12,801 nt of DNA from Pseudomonadota bacterium (lineage in GTDB: Bacteria > Pseudomonadota > Gammaproteobacteria > Burkholderiales > Burkholderiaceae_C), in contig JAEZWW010000097.1 of assembly GCA_023442945.1 (NCBI GenBank), positions 1 to 12,801 of the forward strand, written 5' to 3'. Positions 1 through 5,715 of the stretch are shown piece after piece. The first letter of the stretch is position 1. Every line of letters begins with the position of its first letter. Position numbers and translations under genes: made by a program. The notes below the pieces were generated by a model. It ran no database searches. It had not been told where the DNA came from and was given only the letters and a program-made list of their open reading frames with translations.

Positions 1-276
1 GTGCGGCGGGCAGGCGCCGCAGGGCCGCTGCGGGGCGGGCACGCGTGGGGCGCCGCGGTCGCGCCTGGGCGGGTGGCGCGCGTTGTGGGCATTTCAAGGA
101 TTTTTGGCCGCTGGCCCTAGAACCATCTGCGCGAGCAGCTACTCTTTTAATAGCATTCATTCGCTTGTGCGAACAGCGCGGGTTTGCGCCAGCAACATCG
201 CCGGGCCTTCGCAGCGCCGCGCCCAACGCCGCGCCCCCGCCATCACGAGGAGGCGGCCCAGATCGGCCGCGGCCGT
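1..276. other. Left-edge region with no gene I can support
   Basis: This is the stretch between the window edge and the 3' end of the hydratase gene. It holds one dispersed-repeat copy (about 99-154, minus orientation). The first 95 bases are extremely GC-rich. A minus-strand frame opens with ATG at 97-99 and stays open to the edge, and a plus-strand frame is open from base 1 to a TAG at 118-120, but neither has a recognisable product or a ribosome binding site. Either could be the edge of a real gene. I see no clear T-run terminator for the hydratase here. Confidence 0.4.
99..154 (-). repeat. Dispersed intergenic repeat, copy 1
   Basis: Read on the minus strand it runs GCTATTAAAAGAGTAGCTGC, then TCGCGCAGATGG, TTCTAGGGCCAGCGGCC and an A-rich end. 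It matches copy 5 (8647-8719) almost base for base over AGCTGCxTGCGCAGATGGTT and TAGGGCCA. It is the only copy in minus orientation and lies downstream of the hydratase gene. Like copy 5 it carries the extra AGCTACTCTTTxAATAGC dyad at its left end. Confidence 0.8.
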
Positions 277-1131
277 TCAGCGCCCGCTGGCCGCCACCGT
301 GGTGCGGCCGGCGTCGTCTTCCACCCACAGCTTCCACCCGTCGCCCTCGGCCTGGGCGAAGAAGTGCAGCGGGTCGCCGCAGAACATGGTGCCGACGTTG
401 CGCACGTCGAACGCCACCGGCTCGCGCCCGGCCACGCTGCGAAACACTTCGTGCAGGTAGGTCGCCGGGATGCCGCCGTTGACCACCAGCGCCGGGTAGC
501 CTTCGACCTGCGTGGCGTAGGCCAGGTCGGTGTGGATGCGGTGCGGGTTGTCGCAGATGGCGGAATAGCGGAAGTTCAGCACCTCGTCGGGCAGCAGGCT
601 GCGCACGTAGCCGGGGCGGGCGCTGGCGGGTTCGCTGGCGGTCGGCACAACGGCGGGTGCGGCGGCCTGTTGGGCTGGCGCGGCTTCGCGCAGCACGTAG
701 TCGCGCAGCTCGATCACCGCCGGCGCGGCCTCGCCCTCAACAAAGATGCGGTGCTCGAAGGTCAGCAGCGCGAAGCGGCCCGAGCGGCCCTGCTTCATCT
801 CCGGCTCGCCCAGGCGCTGGGTTTCCTGGCGCACGTCGGCGCCGATGGCGATATCGCCCGGGAATTCGCAGCGCCGCCCGGCAAACATCAGGCGCGGCAG
901 ATCTTCCAGACCGGGGATGTTGACGCGGTTGCGCGTGGCGCCGTCGGGGCGCAGCGCGGACTGGCGCGTGGGCGGGTTGAACATCAGGTTGTGCCAACCG
1001 TGCGGCAGGCGGTCGCCCCTCTGCAGCGACGCGGGGTCGCGGTCCAGCATGGCCAGCAGGCGCCGCACCAGGGTGAGGGAGCAGCGGTCGTGTTCGACTT
1101 CGGTGGCGGGCGGGGCGTTGGGCGGGGTCAC
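277..1131 (-). CDS. FAS1-like / MaoC-type double-hotdog acyl-CoA hydratase (mesaconyl-C4/3-methylfumaryl-CoA hydratase family)
   Basis: Predicted cytosolic acyl-CoA hydratase or dehydratase of 284 aa. The N-terminal hotdog half (about 1-148) has HGWHNLMFNPPTRQSALRPD (44-63) and LPRLMFAGRRCEF (78-90), which resemble mesaconyl-C4-CoA and 3-methylfumaryl-CoA hydratases. An Ala-rich linker (148-170) leads to a C-terminal half with NPHRIHTDLAYATQVEGYPA (195-214), the hydratase motif containing the likely catalytic His. Where relatives, as I recall, often have VVHGP, this protein has VVNGG (216-220). I chose the GTG at 1131 because AGGAGA lies seven bases upstream and the length suits the family; an upstream ATG at 1194 lacks that support and would add 21 unrelated residues. 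The gene stands alone, with no CoA-transferase or dehydrogenase beside it, so the physiological substrate is unknown. Confidence 0.8.
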   Translation of the reverse strand: MTPPNAPPATEVEHDRCSLTLVRRLLAMLDRDPASLQRGDRLPHGWHNLMFNPPTRQSALRPDGATRNRVNIPGLEDLPRLMFAGRRCEFPGDIAIGADVRQETQRLGEPEMKQGRSGRFALLTFEHRIFVEGEAAPAVIELRDYVLREAAPAQQAAAPAVVPTASEPASARPGYVRSLLPDEVLNFRYSAICDNPHRIHTDLAYATQVEGYPALVVNGGIPATYLHEVFRSVAGREPVAFDVRNVGTMFCGDPLHFFAQAEGDGWKLWVEDDAGRTTVAASGR

Positions 1132-1208
1132 GCGGGCATCTCCTGGCGGGTGGGTTGGGTCGCATCGCGGTGCGCGCGCCGCAGCGAAAACCACTGTAGA
1201 GCAGCCAC

Positions 1209-1242
1209 AAAAAAACCGCAGCGCCTGCGCGACACTGCGGTT
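1209..1242 (-). terminator. Intrinsic terminator downstream of htpX
   Basis: On the minus strand AACCGCAG pairs perfectly with CTGCGGTT (8 bp, 13-base loop) and is followed by a run of seven T (complement of A 1209-1215). It lies about 55 bases past the htpX stop and about 80 bases before the hydratase start, so it should separate the two transcripts. On the plus strand the same stem is followed only by TTTT. Confidence 0.65.
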
Positions 1243-1300
1243 TTGATAGCTGGCCGCGCAGATTCAGCGCCGGCCAGCGGTCGATTTCATCAAAAAATCA
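1241..1300 (+). repeat. Dispersed intergenic repeat, copy 2
   Basis: TTTTGATAGCTGGCCGCGCA, then GATTCAGCGCCGGCCAGCGG, then TCGATTT. This is the most diverged of the five in the middle, but it keeps GATAGCTG, CGCGCAGAT, GGCCAGCGG and CGATTTC. The right end (GATTT..AAATC) can pair and runs into the TGA stop codon of htpX (complement of 1298-1300). Confidence 0.7.
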
Positions 1301-2164
1301 GCGGCCGGCCTTGAGCGCGGCGATGCGCTCTTCCATCGGCGGGTGGGTGGCGAACAGCTTGCCGATGTTGCCGACGATGGCCATGCTTTGCAGGTTCTGC
1401 GGCATGCCCTGGCCTTCGGCGTGCATGCCGCCCAGGCGCGCCAGCGCGTTGATCATCGAATTGGGCTGGCCCATCAGGTGGGCGGCACCGGCGTCGGCGC
1501 GGAATTCGCGCTGGCGCGAGAACCAGGCCACGATCATGCCGGCCAAAAAGCCGAACAGGATGTCCAGCACGATGGTCGTCACGTAGTAGCCGATGCCCGG
1601 GCCGCTGCTGTCGTTGTCGCGGCGCAGGAAACCGTCGACCAGCGAGCCGATGATGCGGCTGGCGAACACGACAAAGGTGTTCATCACGCCCTGGATCAGC
1701 GCCATGGTGACCATGTCGCCGTTGGCGACGTGGGACACCTCGTGGCCGATCACGGCTTCGACCTCTTCGCGCGTCATGCCACGCAAGAGGCCCGTGGACA
1801 CGGCCACCAGGGCCGAATTCTTGAACGCGCCGGTGGCAAAGGCGTTGGCCTCGCCCTCATAAATGCCGACTTCGGGCATGCCGATGCCGGCCTGGCCGGC
1901 GAACTTGCGCACGGTTTCGACGATCCAGGCCTCGTCGGCGCTGGCGGGCTGGTCGATGATCTTCACGCCCATGGACATCTTGGCCATGGTCTTGCTCATC
2001 AGCAGCGAGATGATCGAGCCGGCAAAGCCCACCACCAGCGAAAACACCATCAGCTGCGCGGTGTTGGTGCCGGTGTAGCGGCCCAGCCCGAACAGGCTGG
2101 TGATGATGCCCACCACCGCCATCACGGCGATGTTGGTCAGCACAAACAAGAAGATGCGTTTCAT
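1298..2164 (-). CDS. htpX: HtpX membrane zinc metalloprotease (M48B)
   Basis: Integral inner-membrane protease that degrades misfolded membrane proteins alongside FtsH in the family's studied members. The protein is 288 aa, the usual length. Hydrophobic segments lie at about 4-24, 36-56, 155-175 and 193-213. The zinc-binding HEVSH is at 141-145, and SRQREFRAD (216-224) supplies the third ligand, probably E220. The segment GEANAFATG (104-112) is also typical. I chose the ATG at 2164 because AAGGAA sits just upstream and MKRIFLFVLTN is the characteristic HtpX N terminus; the frame extends further upstream to 2317 but that part is leader sequence. The leader is long and contains several perfect hairpins. 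It lies behind the Nramp gene on the same strand, with a possible promoter of its own in the 187-base gap. Confidence 0.96.
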   Translation of the reverse strand: MKRIFLFVLTNIAVMAVVGIITSLFGLGRYTGTNTAQLMVFSLVVGFAGSIISLLMSKTMAKMSMGVKIIDQPASADEAWIVETVRKFAGQAGIGMPEVGIYEGEANAFATGAFKNSALVAVSTGLLRGMTREEVEAVIGHEVSHVANGDMVTMALIQGVMNTFVVFASRIIGSLVDGFLRRDNDSSGPGIGYYVTTIVLDILFGFLAGMIVAWFSRQREFRADAGAAHLMGQPNSMINALARLGGMHAEGQGMPQNLQSMAIVGNIGKLFATHPPMEERIAALKAGR

Positions 2165-2186
2165 CGTTTTCCTTCGAAGAGGGATC

Positions 2187-2263
2187 GCGTGCCACCCCGG
2201 CACGCCAAGTCTTTCCCGCCAGATGCGGGCGGGCTGGCCTGGCTTCAAGCCACCGCCCGTGGC
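2187..2263 (-). other. Structured 5' leader of htpX
   Basis: Between a possible promoter near 2330 and the start codon at 2164 the minus-strand RNA can form GCGTGCC/GGCACGC (7 bp perfect; 2187-2193 with 2199-2205, five-base loop) and GCCAC/GTGGC (2249-2253 with 2259-2263, five-base loop). An overlapping GGCT/AGCC pair lies at 2241-2251. The nearer hairpin ends 22 bases upstream of the ATG, close to the ribosome binding site but not covering it. A regulatory role is only a hypothesis. Confidence 0.35.
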
Positions 2264-2307
2264 AGCGGCTTCGAGTCGCCCACGGGGCCCAGGTTCCCGC
2301 AGGTGGG

Positions 2308-2334
2308 AAATTACCACGGAAGCGGCAGGGTCAA
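2308..2334 (-). promoter_or_regulatory. Possible htpX promoter within an inverted repeat
   Basis: On the minus strand a TTGACC (complement of 2329-2334) is followed after 15 bases by TAATTT (complement of 2308-2313). The -35 is good, but the -10 is weak and the spacing is short for sigma-70. A dyad GCGGCA-N15-TGCCGC (2322-2327 and 2343-2348) surrounds the -35, and could be an operator or only a weak hairpin. I do not see a convincing sigma-32 -10 (CCCCAT-type). Confidence 0.25.
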
Positions 2335-2350
2335 GCGCTTTTTGCCGCCT

Positions 2351-3619
2351 TCAGGCCACGAACATGCCCAGCACCGTCACCGCCATCAGGGCGGTGGCGG
2401 CCCAGCCCAGCCAGCGCACGCGCCGGCCGATGGTGTGCGGCCCCATCACCTTGGGGTTGGTCGCCATGCTCATCAGCACCGCCATGATGGGCACCGCCAC
2501 CACCCCGTTGATGACGGCCGACCAGAACAGTTCCTTGACCGGGTCGGTCGGGGTGAAGCACAGCACCACGCCCACCACCGTGGCGGCCACGATCACGCCG
2601 TAAAACCCACGCCCTTCCCCCCGGCGCAGGCTGAGCGACAGGCTGCCGTGCCAGCCCGCGGCGCCCGCCACCGCGTAGGCGGCCGAGCCGGCCAGCACCG
2701 GCACCGCCAGCATGCCGGTGCCGATGATGCCCAGACCAAACAGCAGGAAGGTGAACTCACCCGCCACCGGCCGCAGCGCTTCGGCCGCCTGGGCCGAGGT
2801 CTGGATGTCGTGCACCCCCGCCGTGAACAGCGTGGCCGCCGTGCTCAGCATGATGCAAAAGGCGATGCCATTGGAAAAGCCCATGCCGACCAGCGTGTCG
2901 AAGCGGATGCGTGCCAGCTCGCGGTGCACCTCAGCGCCGGTGTGCGGGCGATGGCGCCGGTCTTCCACCTCCTGCGCCGCCTGCCAGAAGAACAGGTAGG
3001 GGCTGATGGTCGTGCCCAGCACCGCCACCAGGGTGACGAACACTTCCTTGCCGCTGGGCAGCTGCGGCCACACCAGCGCCTGCGCCACCGCCAGCCAGTC
3101 GATCCTGACCGACAGCACCACCGCCACGTAGGCGAACAGCGTCAGCGTCAGCCACTTGAGCCAGCGCACGTAGCGCTCGTACGGCAAAAAGACCTGCAGC
3201 ACGACGCACAGCAGCCCGAAAGTGACGGCGTACACGTGGGCCGACCCGCCCACCAGCATGCGCAGCGCCTCGGCCATGGCGGCCAGGTCGGCGCCGATGT
3301 TCAGCACGTTGGCCCCCACCAGCATGGCCACGCAGGCGCGCAGCAGCCAGCGCGGGTAGTGGGCGCGGATGTTGGCCGACAGGCCGGCGCCGGTCACATA
3401 GCCGATGCGCGCCGACACCAGCTGGATCGCCGCCATCAGCGGCAGGGTGATCACCACCGTCCACAGCATGCCCAGGCCGTACTGGGCGCCGGCCTGCGAA
3501 TACGTGGCGATGCCGCTGGGGTCGTCGTCCGCCGCCCCGGTGATCAGGCCGGGCCCGAGCTGGCGCAGCTGCCCGCGCAGGCGCGCGGCGGCGGCGGTGG
3601 GGGGTGCGATCGGTGGCAT
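2351..3619 (-). CDS. Nramp-family divalent metal transporter, non-canonical clade
   Basis: Proton-coupled metal-ion uptake protein of the inner membrane, 422 aa with about 11 hydrophobic segments. The first helix has GLITGAADDDPSGIATYSQA (24-43), where classical MntH/DMT proteins have DPGN: Asp and Pro are kept, but Asn is replaced by Gly (DPSG 33-36). The sixth-helix site reads TTISPYLFFWQ (203-213) instead of TIMPHN, so the metal-coordinating Met is Ser206. Substrate selectivity is therefore uncertain and I withhold the mntH symbol. NVLNIGADLAAMAE (104-117) is also typical of the family. The ATG at 3619 has GGAG seven bases upstream and gives the expected short cytosolic N terminus; the frame extends upstream to 3811 but that reads through the leader. 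A GC-rich 14-bp tandem repeat lies just upstream. No MntR or Fur gene is nearby. Confidence 0.92.
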   Translation of the reverse strand: MPPIAPPTAAAARLRGQLRQLGPGLITGAADDDPSGIATYSQAGAQYGLGMLWTVVITLPLMAAIQLVSARIGYVTGAGLSANIRAHYPRWLLRACVAMLVGANVLNIGADLAAMAEALRMLVGGSAHVYAVTFGLLCVVLQVFLPYERYVRWLKWLTLTLFAYVAVVLSVRIDWLAVAQALVWPQLPSGKEVFVTLVAVLGTTISPYLFFWQAAQEVEDRRHRPHTGAEVHRELARIRFDTLVGMGFSNGIAFCIMLSTAATLFTAGVHDIQTSAQAAEALRPVAGEFTFLLFGLGIIGTGMLAVPVLAGSAAYAVAGAAGWHGSLSLSLRRGEGRGFYGVIVAATVVGVVLCFTPTDPVKELFWSAVINGVVAVPIMAVLMSMATNPKVMGPHTIGRRVRWLGWAATALMAVTVLGMFVA

Positions 3620-3635
3620 GGGTGGGCTCCCGCGG

Positions 3636-3663
3636 GGGCGCCGGCCGGGGGGCGCCGGCCGGG
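3636..3663. repeat. Perfect 14-bp tandem repeat in the Nramp leader
   Basis: GGGCGCCGGCCGGG occurs twice head to tail (3636-3649 and 3650-3663). Each unit contains GGCGCC and CCGG, which are palindromes, so the two units can fold on themselves or on each other. It ends 16 bases upstream of the Nramp start codon and is transcribed in its leader. It may be a replication-slippage product or a structured leader element. Confidence 0.75.
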
Positions 3664-3746
3664 CGGCGGCGCCGCGCGATGGTACGCCCGCCAACGGGGT
3701 CAAGACTGAGGTCAGGCTTAGACCGCGCAGGCCCCCGTTCAGTCCT

Positions 3747-3809
3747 GATTTGATAGCTGCCTGCGCAGGTGGATCTAGGGCCAGGGCCGATTTTCTTAAC
3801 AAATACGGC
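3747..3809 (+). repeat. Dispersed intergenic repeat, copy 3
   Basis: GATTTGATAGCTGCCTGCGC, then AGGTGGATCTAGGGCCAGGG, then CCGATTTTC. It keeps the AGCTGCxTGCGCAG and TCTAGGGCCA cores. Its right end forms GCCGATTT..AAATACGGC (3786-3808), an imperfect stem-loop comparable to the perfect one in copy 5. Confidence 0.8.
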
Positions 3810-3855
3810 ACACGACGACAACCGATCGCCCCGCGGGGGCACCCGCGCCGCCGCC

Positions 3856-3884
3856 GACGCGCCGCGCGCCCAAGCGCCTAGACT
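3856..3884 (+). promoter_or_regulatory. Weak candidate argE promoter
   Basis: TAGACT (3879-3884) is an acceptable -10 (TAnnnT), in the context GCGCCTAGACTGCGG. GACGCG at 3856-3861, 17 bases upstream, is a poor -35. A transcript would start near 3890, giving a leader of about 50 bases. Confidence 0.25.
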
Positions 3885-3917
3885 GCGGCTTTTGCCCCGC
3901 CCGTTAGCCGCCTTTTT
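3885..3917 (+). terminator. Terminator-like hairpin in the argE leader
   Basis: GCGGCT (3885-3890) pairs with AGCCGC (3906-3911), followed by C and five T (3913-3917). The element lies 22 bases upstream of the argE ATG on the coding strand. There is no upstream plus-strand gene that it could end, so it may be an attenuator-like leader structure or a coincidence. The stem is only six pairs and the loop is 15 bases. Confidence 0.35.
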
Positions 3918-3939
3918 CACCGCTGGAGCTGCGCCGACC

Positions 3940-5091
3940 ATGACCACCCTCGCCTGGCTTGACCGCCTGACCGCCATCGACACCACCAGCCGCAATTCCA
4001 ACCTCGGCCTGATCGAAACCGTGCGCGACGACCTGCGTGCCCAAGGCCTGGATCCCTGGCTGTCCAGCAACGCCGAAGGCACCAAGGCTAACCTGTTCTG
4101 CACCCTGCCCGCGCAGGACGGCGGCACGCAAGGCGGCATCGCCCTGTCGGGCCACACCGACACCGTGCCCGTCGACGGCCAGAACTGGACCAGCGACCCC
4201 TTCACCCTGACCGAACGCGCTGGCAAGCTGTACGCCCGCGGCAGCTGCGACATGAAGGGCTTCATCGCCTGCGCCCTCGGCCTGGTGCCCGAATTCATGG
4301 CCATGCCGCGCGCCAAGCCGCTGCACCTGGCGCTGTCGTACGACGAAGAAGTCGCCTGCATTGGCGCGCCGGTGATGCTGGCCGACCTGCAGCAGCGCGG
4401 CGTCAAGGTCGACGGCTGCATCGTCGGCGAGCCCACGTCCATGCAACCCGTGGTGGCGCACAAGGGCTTGAACGCCTACCGCTGCCGCGTGCACGGCAAA
4501 GCCGCGCATTCGTCGCTGACGCCGCAGGGCTGCAACGCCATCGAACACGCGGCGCAGCTGATCTGCGCCATCCGCGAAATGGCCGAAGCCTGGCGCGCGA
4601 ACGGGCCGTTCGACGAGTTCTACGACGTGCCGTACAGCACGATCACCACCAACCTGATCGGCGGCGGCATCGCCATGAACACCATCCCGCAGCTGTGCGA
4701 ATTCACGTACGAATTCCGCAACCTGCCGGTGTTGTCGCCGGCCCAGATCCAGGGCCGCATCGACAGCTACATCCAGGACCAGATGCTGCCGCGCATGCAG
4801 CGCGAATTCCCTGGCGCGCGCGTCGAGATCGAGAACCTCGCCGCCGCCCCCGGCCTGGACGCGAGCGAACAGGCCGCCATCACCCAGCTGGTGCGCGCAC
4901 TCACGCAGGACGCCAGCGTGCGTAAGGTTGCCTACGGCACCGAAGCTGGGCTGTTCCAGGGCGCCGGCATTCCCACGGTGGTGTGCGGCCCCGGCTCGAT
5001 CGAGCAGGCGCACAAGGTCGATGAATTTGTCGAGATCGACCAACTGCAGCTGTGCGAGAAGTTCTTGCGGCAGGTGGCGGCGTCGCTTTAA
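3940..5091 (+). CDS. argE: Acetylornithine deacetylase (ArgE, M20A family)
   Basis: Cytosolic zinc enzyme of arginine synthesis, hydrolysing N-acetyl-L-ornithine to ornithine and acetate. The protein is 383 aa, the same size class as E. coli ArgE. M20 motifs are present in order: SGHTDTVPVDG (70-80; His72 metal ligand, Asp74), YARGSCDMKGF (98-108; bridging Asp104), YDEEVACIGA (134-143; Glu136 catalytic, Glu137 ligand), VGEPTSM (162-168; Glu164 ligand), the dimerisation-domain HGKAAHSS (185-192) and PGSIEQAHKVDEFVE (351-365; His358 ligand). I chose ATG 3940: GGAG lies 11 bases upstream and the family's N terminus fits; the frame is open back to 3769, but that region contains the dispersed repeat. 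It is read away from the Nramp gene. The related DapE and carboxypeptidase G2 are less likely given the ArgE-type GSCDMKGF motif. Confidence 0.93.
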   Translation: MTTLAWLDRLTAIDTTSRNSNLGLIETVRDDLRAQGLDPWLSSNAEGTKANLFCTLPAQDGGTQGGIALSGHTDTVPVDGQNWTSDPFTLTERAGKLYARGSCDMKGFIACALGLVPEFMAMPRAKPLHLALSYDEEVACIGAPVMLADLQQRGVKVDGCIVGEPTSMQPVVAHKGLNAYRCRVHGKAAHSSLTPQGCNAIEHAAQLICAIREMAEAWRANGPFDEFYDVPYSTITTNLIGGGIAMNTIPQLCEFTYEFRNLPVLSPAQIQGRIDSYIQDQMLPRMQREFPGARVEIENLAAAPGLDASEQAAITQLVRALTQDASVRKVAYGTEAGLFQGAGIPTVVCGPGSIEQAHKVDEFVEIDQLQLCEKFLRQVAASL

Positions 5092-5130
5092 CGCGGTCGC
5101 CGACTCAGCCCAAGCCGATCAGACGGCCAC

Positions 5131-5625
5131 ATGAGCACTTGGCGCGCCTGGTTCGGTGCGGCCGCTCTGGCATCCGCGACAGCGCTTGCTGCAGACGCGT
5201 GGCTCACCTGGGATAGCCGTCTGACGGATGCCGGCTTCTTCGCCGCGCAGCGCTACACGCTCGACCTTGGACCCGTTCAGCCCGGGGTGGCCTACACCAC
5301 GCAGTTCCGTAGCCCATCAAGCGGCCGATTCTGCTGGGGTTTGCGCGCGAACGAATGGAACGCTGAACAACAGACCGGCGGCCAAATGCGCTTGCAAGTC
5401 CGAAACGAGGACGCCATACTGATCGAACCACCGACCAGCCTGCGCGAATGGACGGTGTCGAGTGCCGGAGGCGAGCTGCCCTCGTTCATCTACGCCAGGG
5501 ACCCGCACGGGACCTGCGCCGAGTTGCAGCGCTATCGCCGCTACACGGTGGCGTTCCAACGCTCCACCGCCGCGCCTGTCAGCGGCGACACGCACCTGAT
5601 CATGCAAGGCGGTGGCTGGAAGTGA
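5131..5625 (+). CDS. Small exported protein of unknown function
   Basis: I do not recognise this 164-aa protein. The N terminus MSTWRAWFGAAALASATALA looks like a Sec signal peptide, with cleavage likely after ALA (about residue 20) or ADA (about 23). The mature part of about 140 aa is rich in aromatic, Arg and Thr residues with alternating polar and hydrophobic stretches, suggesting beta structure. It has two Cys (in RFCWGLR and HGTCAEL) that could form a disulphide in the periplasm. It ends in HLIMQGGGWK. It starts 39 bases after argE on the same strand, so it may be read from the argE transcript, but no strong ribosome binding site precedes the ATG at 5131. Nothing links it to arginine metabolism. 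I judge it a real gene from its signal peptide and its fit between argE and a repeat copy. Confidence 0.7.
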   Translation: MSTWRAWFGAAALASATALAADAWLTWDSRLTDAGFFAAQRYTLDLGPVQPGVAYTTQFRSPSSGRFCWGLRANEWNAEQQTGGQMRLQVRNEDAILIEPPTSLREWTVSSAGGELPSFIYARDPHGTCAELQRYRRYTVAFQRSTAAPVSGDTHLIMQGGGWK

Positions 5626-5652
5626 TTCGGCCAGCGCGCCTAATCACTTCTA

Positions 5653-5715
5653 TTTTTATAGCTCGCCTCGCAATCTGTTGTAGGGCCAGCGGCCGATTTC
5701 ACTCCAAAACCCGGC
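5653..5715 (+). repeat. Dispersed intergenic repeat, copy 4
   Basis: TTTTTATAGCTCGCCTCGCA, then ATCTGTTGTAGGGCCAGCGG, then CCGATTTC. It sits between two convergent genes and contains the TGA stop of the DUF3025 gene (complement of 5699-5701). GGCC-AGC-GGCC forms a small stem, and GCCGATTT..AAAACCCGGC an imperfect larger one that overlaps the last codons of the DUF3025 gene. Confidence 0.75.

Larger units (their letters stand above)
3620..3939. other. Divergent control region between the Nramp gene and argE
   Basis: This 320-base gap serves two divergent genes. From left to right it holds the 14-bp tandem repeat, a nested dyad (GACTGA 3704-3709 with TCAGTC 3739-3744, and GGTC-N7-GACC at 3710-3724) that could be an operator for the Nramp gene, dispersed-repeat copy 3 (3747-3809), a GCCCC-GCG-GGGGC hairpin (3828-3840), a weak argE -10 candidate and a terminator-like hairpin in the argE leader. 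I see no small gene in it. Confidence 0.5.

Noticed and set aside
184..1314. A 376-residue plus-strand open frame opposite the hydratase gene
   Set aside because: Low-complexity Gly/Arg/His/Gln content and no family; the minus-strand frame has clear hydratase motifs and a ribosome binding site.
2308..2334. A MerR/CueR-type metal promoter before htpX
   Set aside because: The TTGACC context is suggestive, but the 19-base spacer and matching dyad of MerR-type promoters are absent.
1343..3709. A 788-residue plus-strand open frame antisense to htpX and the Nramp gene
   Set aside because: Its composition is extremely His/Gln/Gly/Arg-rich, it has no recognisable domain, and it mirrors two well-supported genes on the other strand. 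Such antisense frames are expected at high GC.
2931..4463. A 510-residue minus-strand open frame spanning the Nramp/argE gap
   Set aside because: It would cover two confident genes in other frames, and its second half is Arg/Ala/His-rich frameshift-like translation of the Nramp gene.
3904..5043. A 379-residue minus-strand open frame opposite argE
   Set aside because: Composition is His/Gly/Ala-rich with no motif; argE has all its catalytic motifs on the plus strand.
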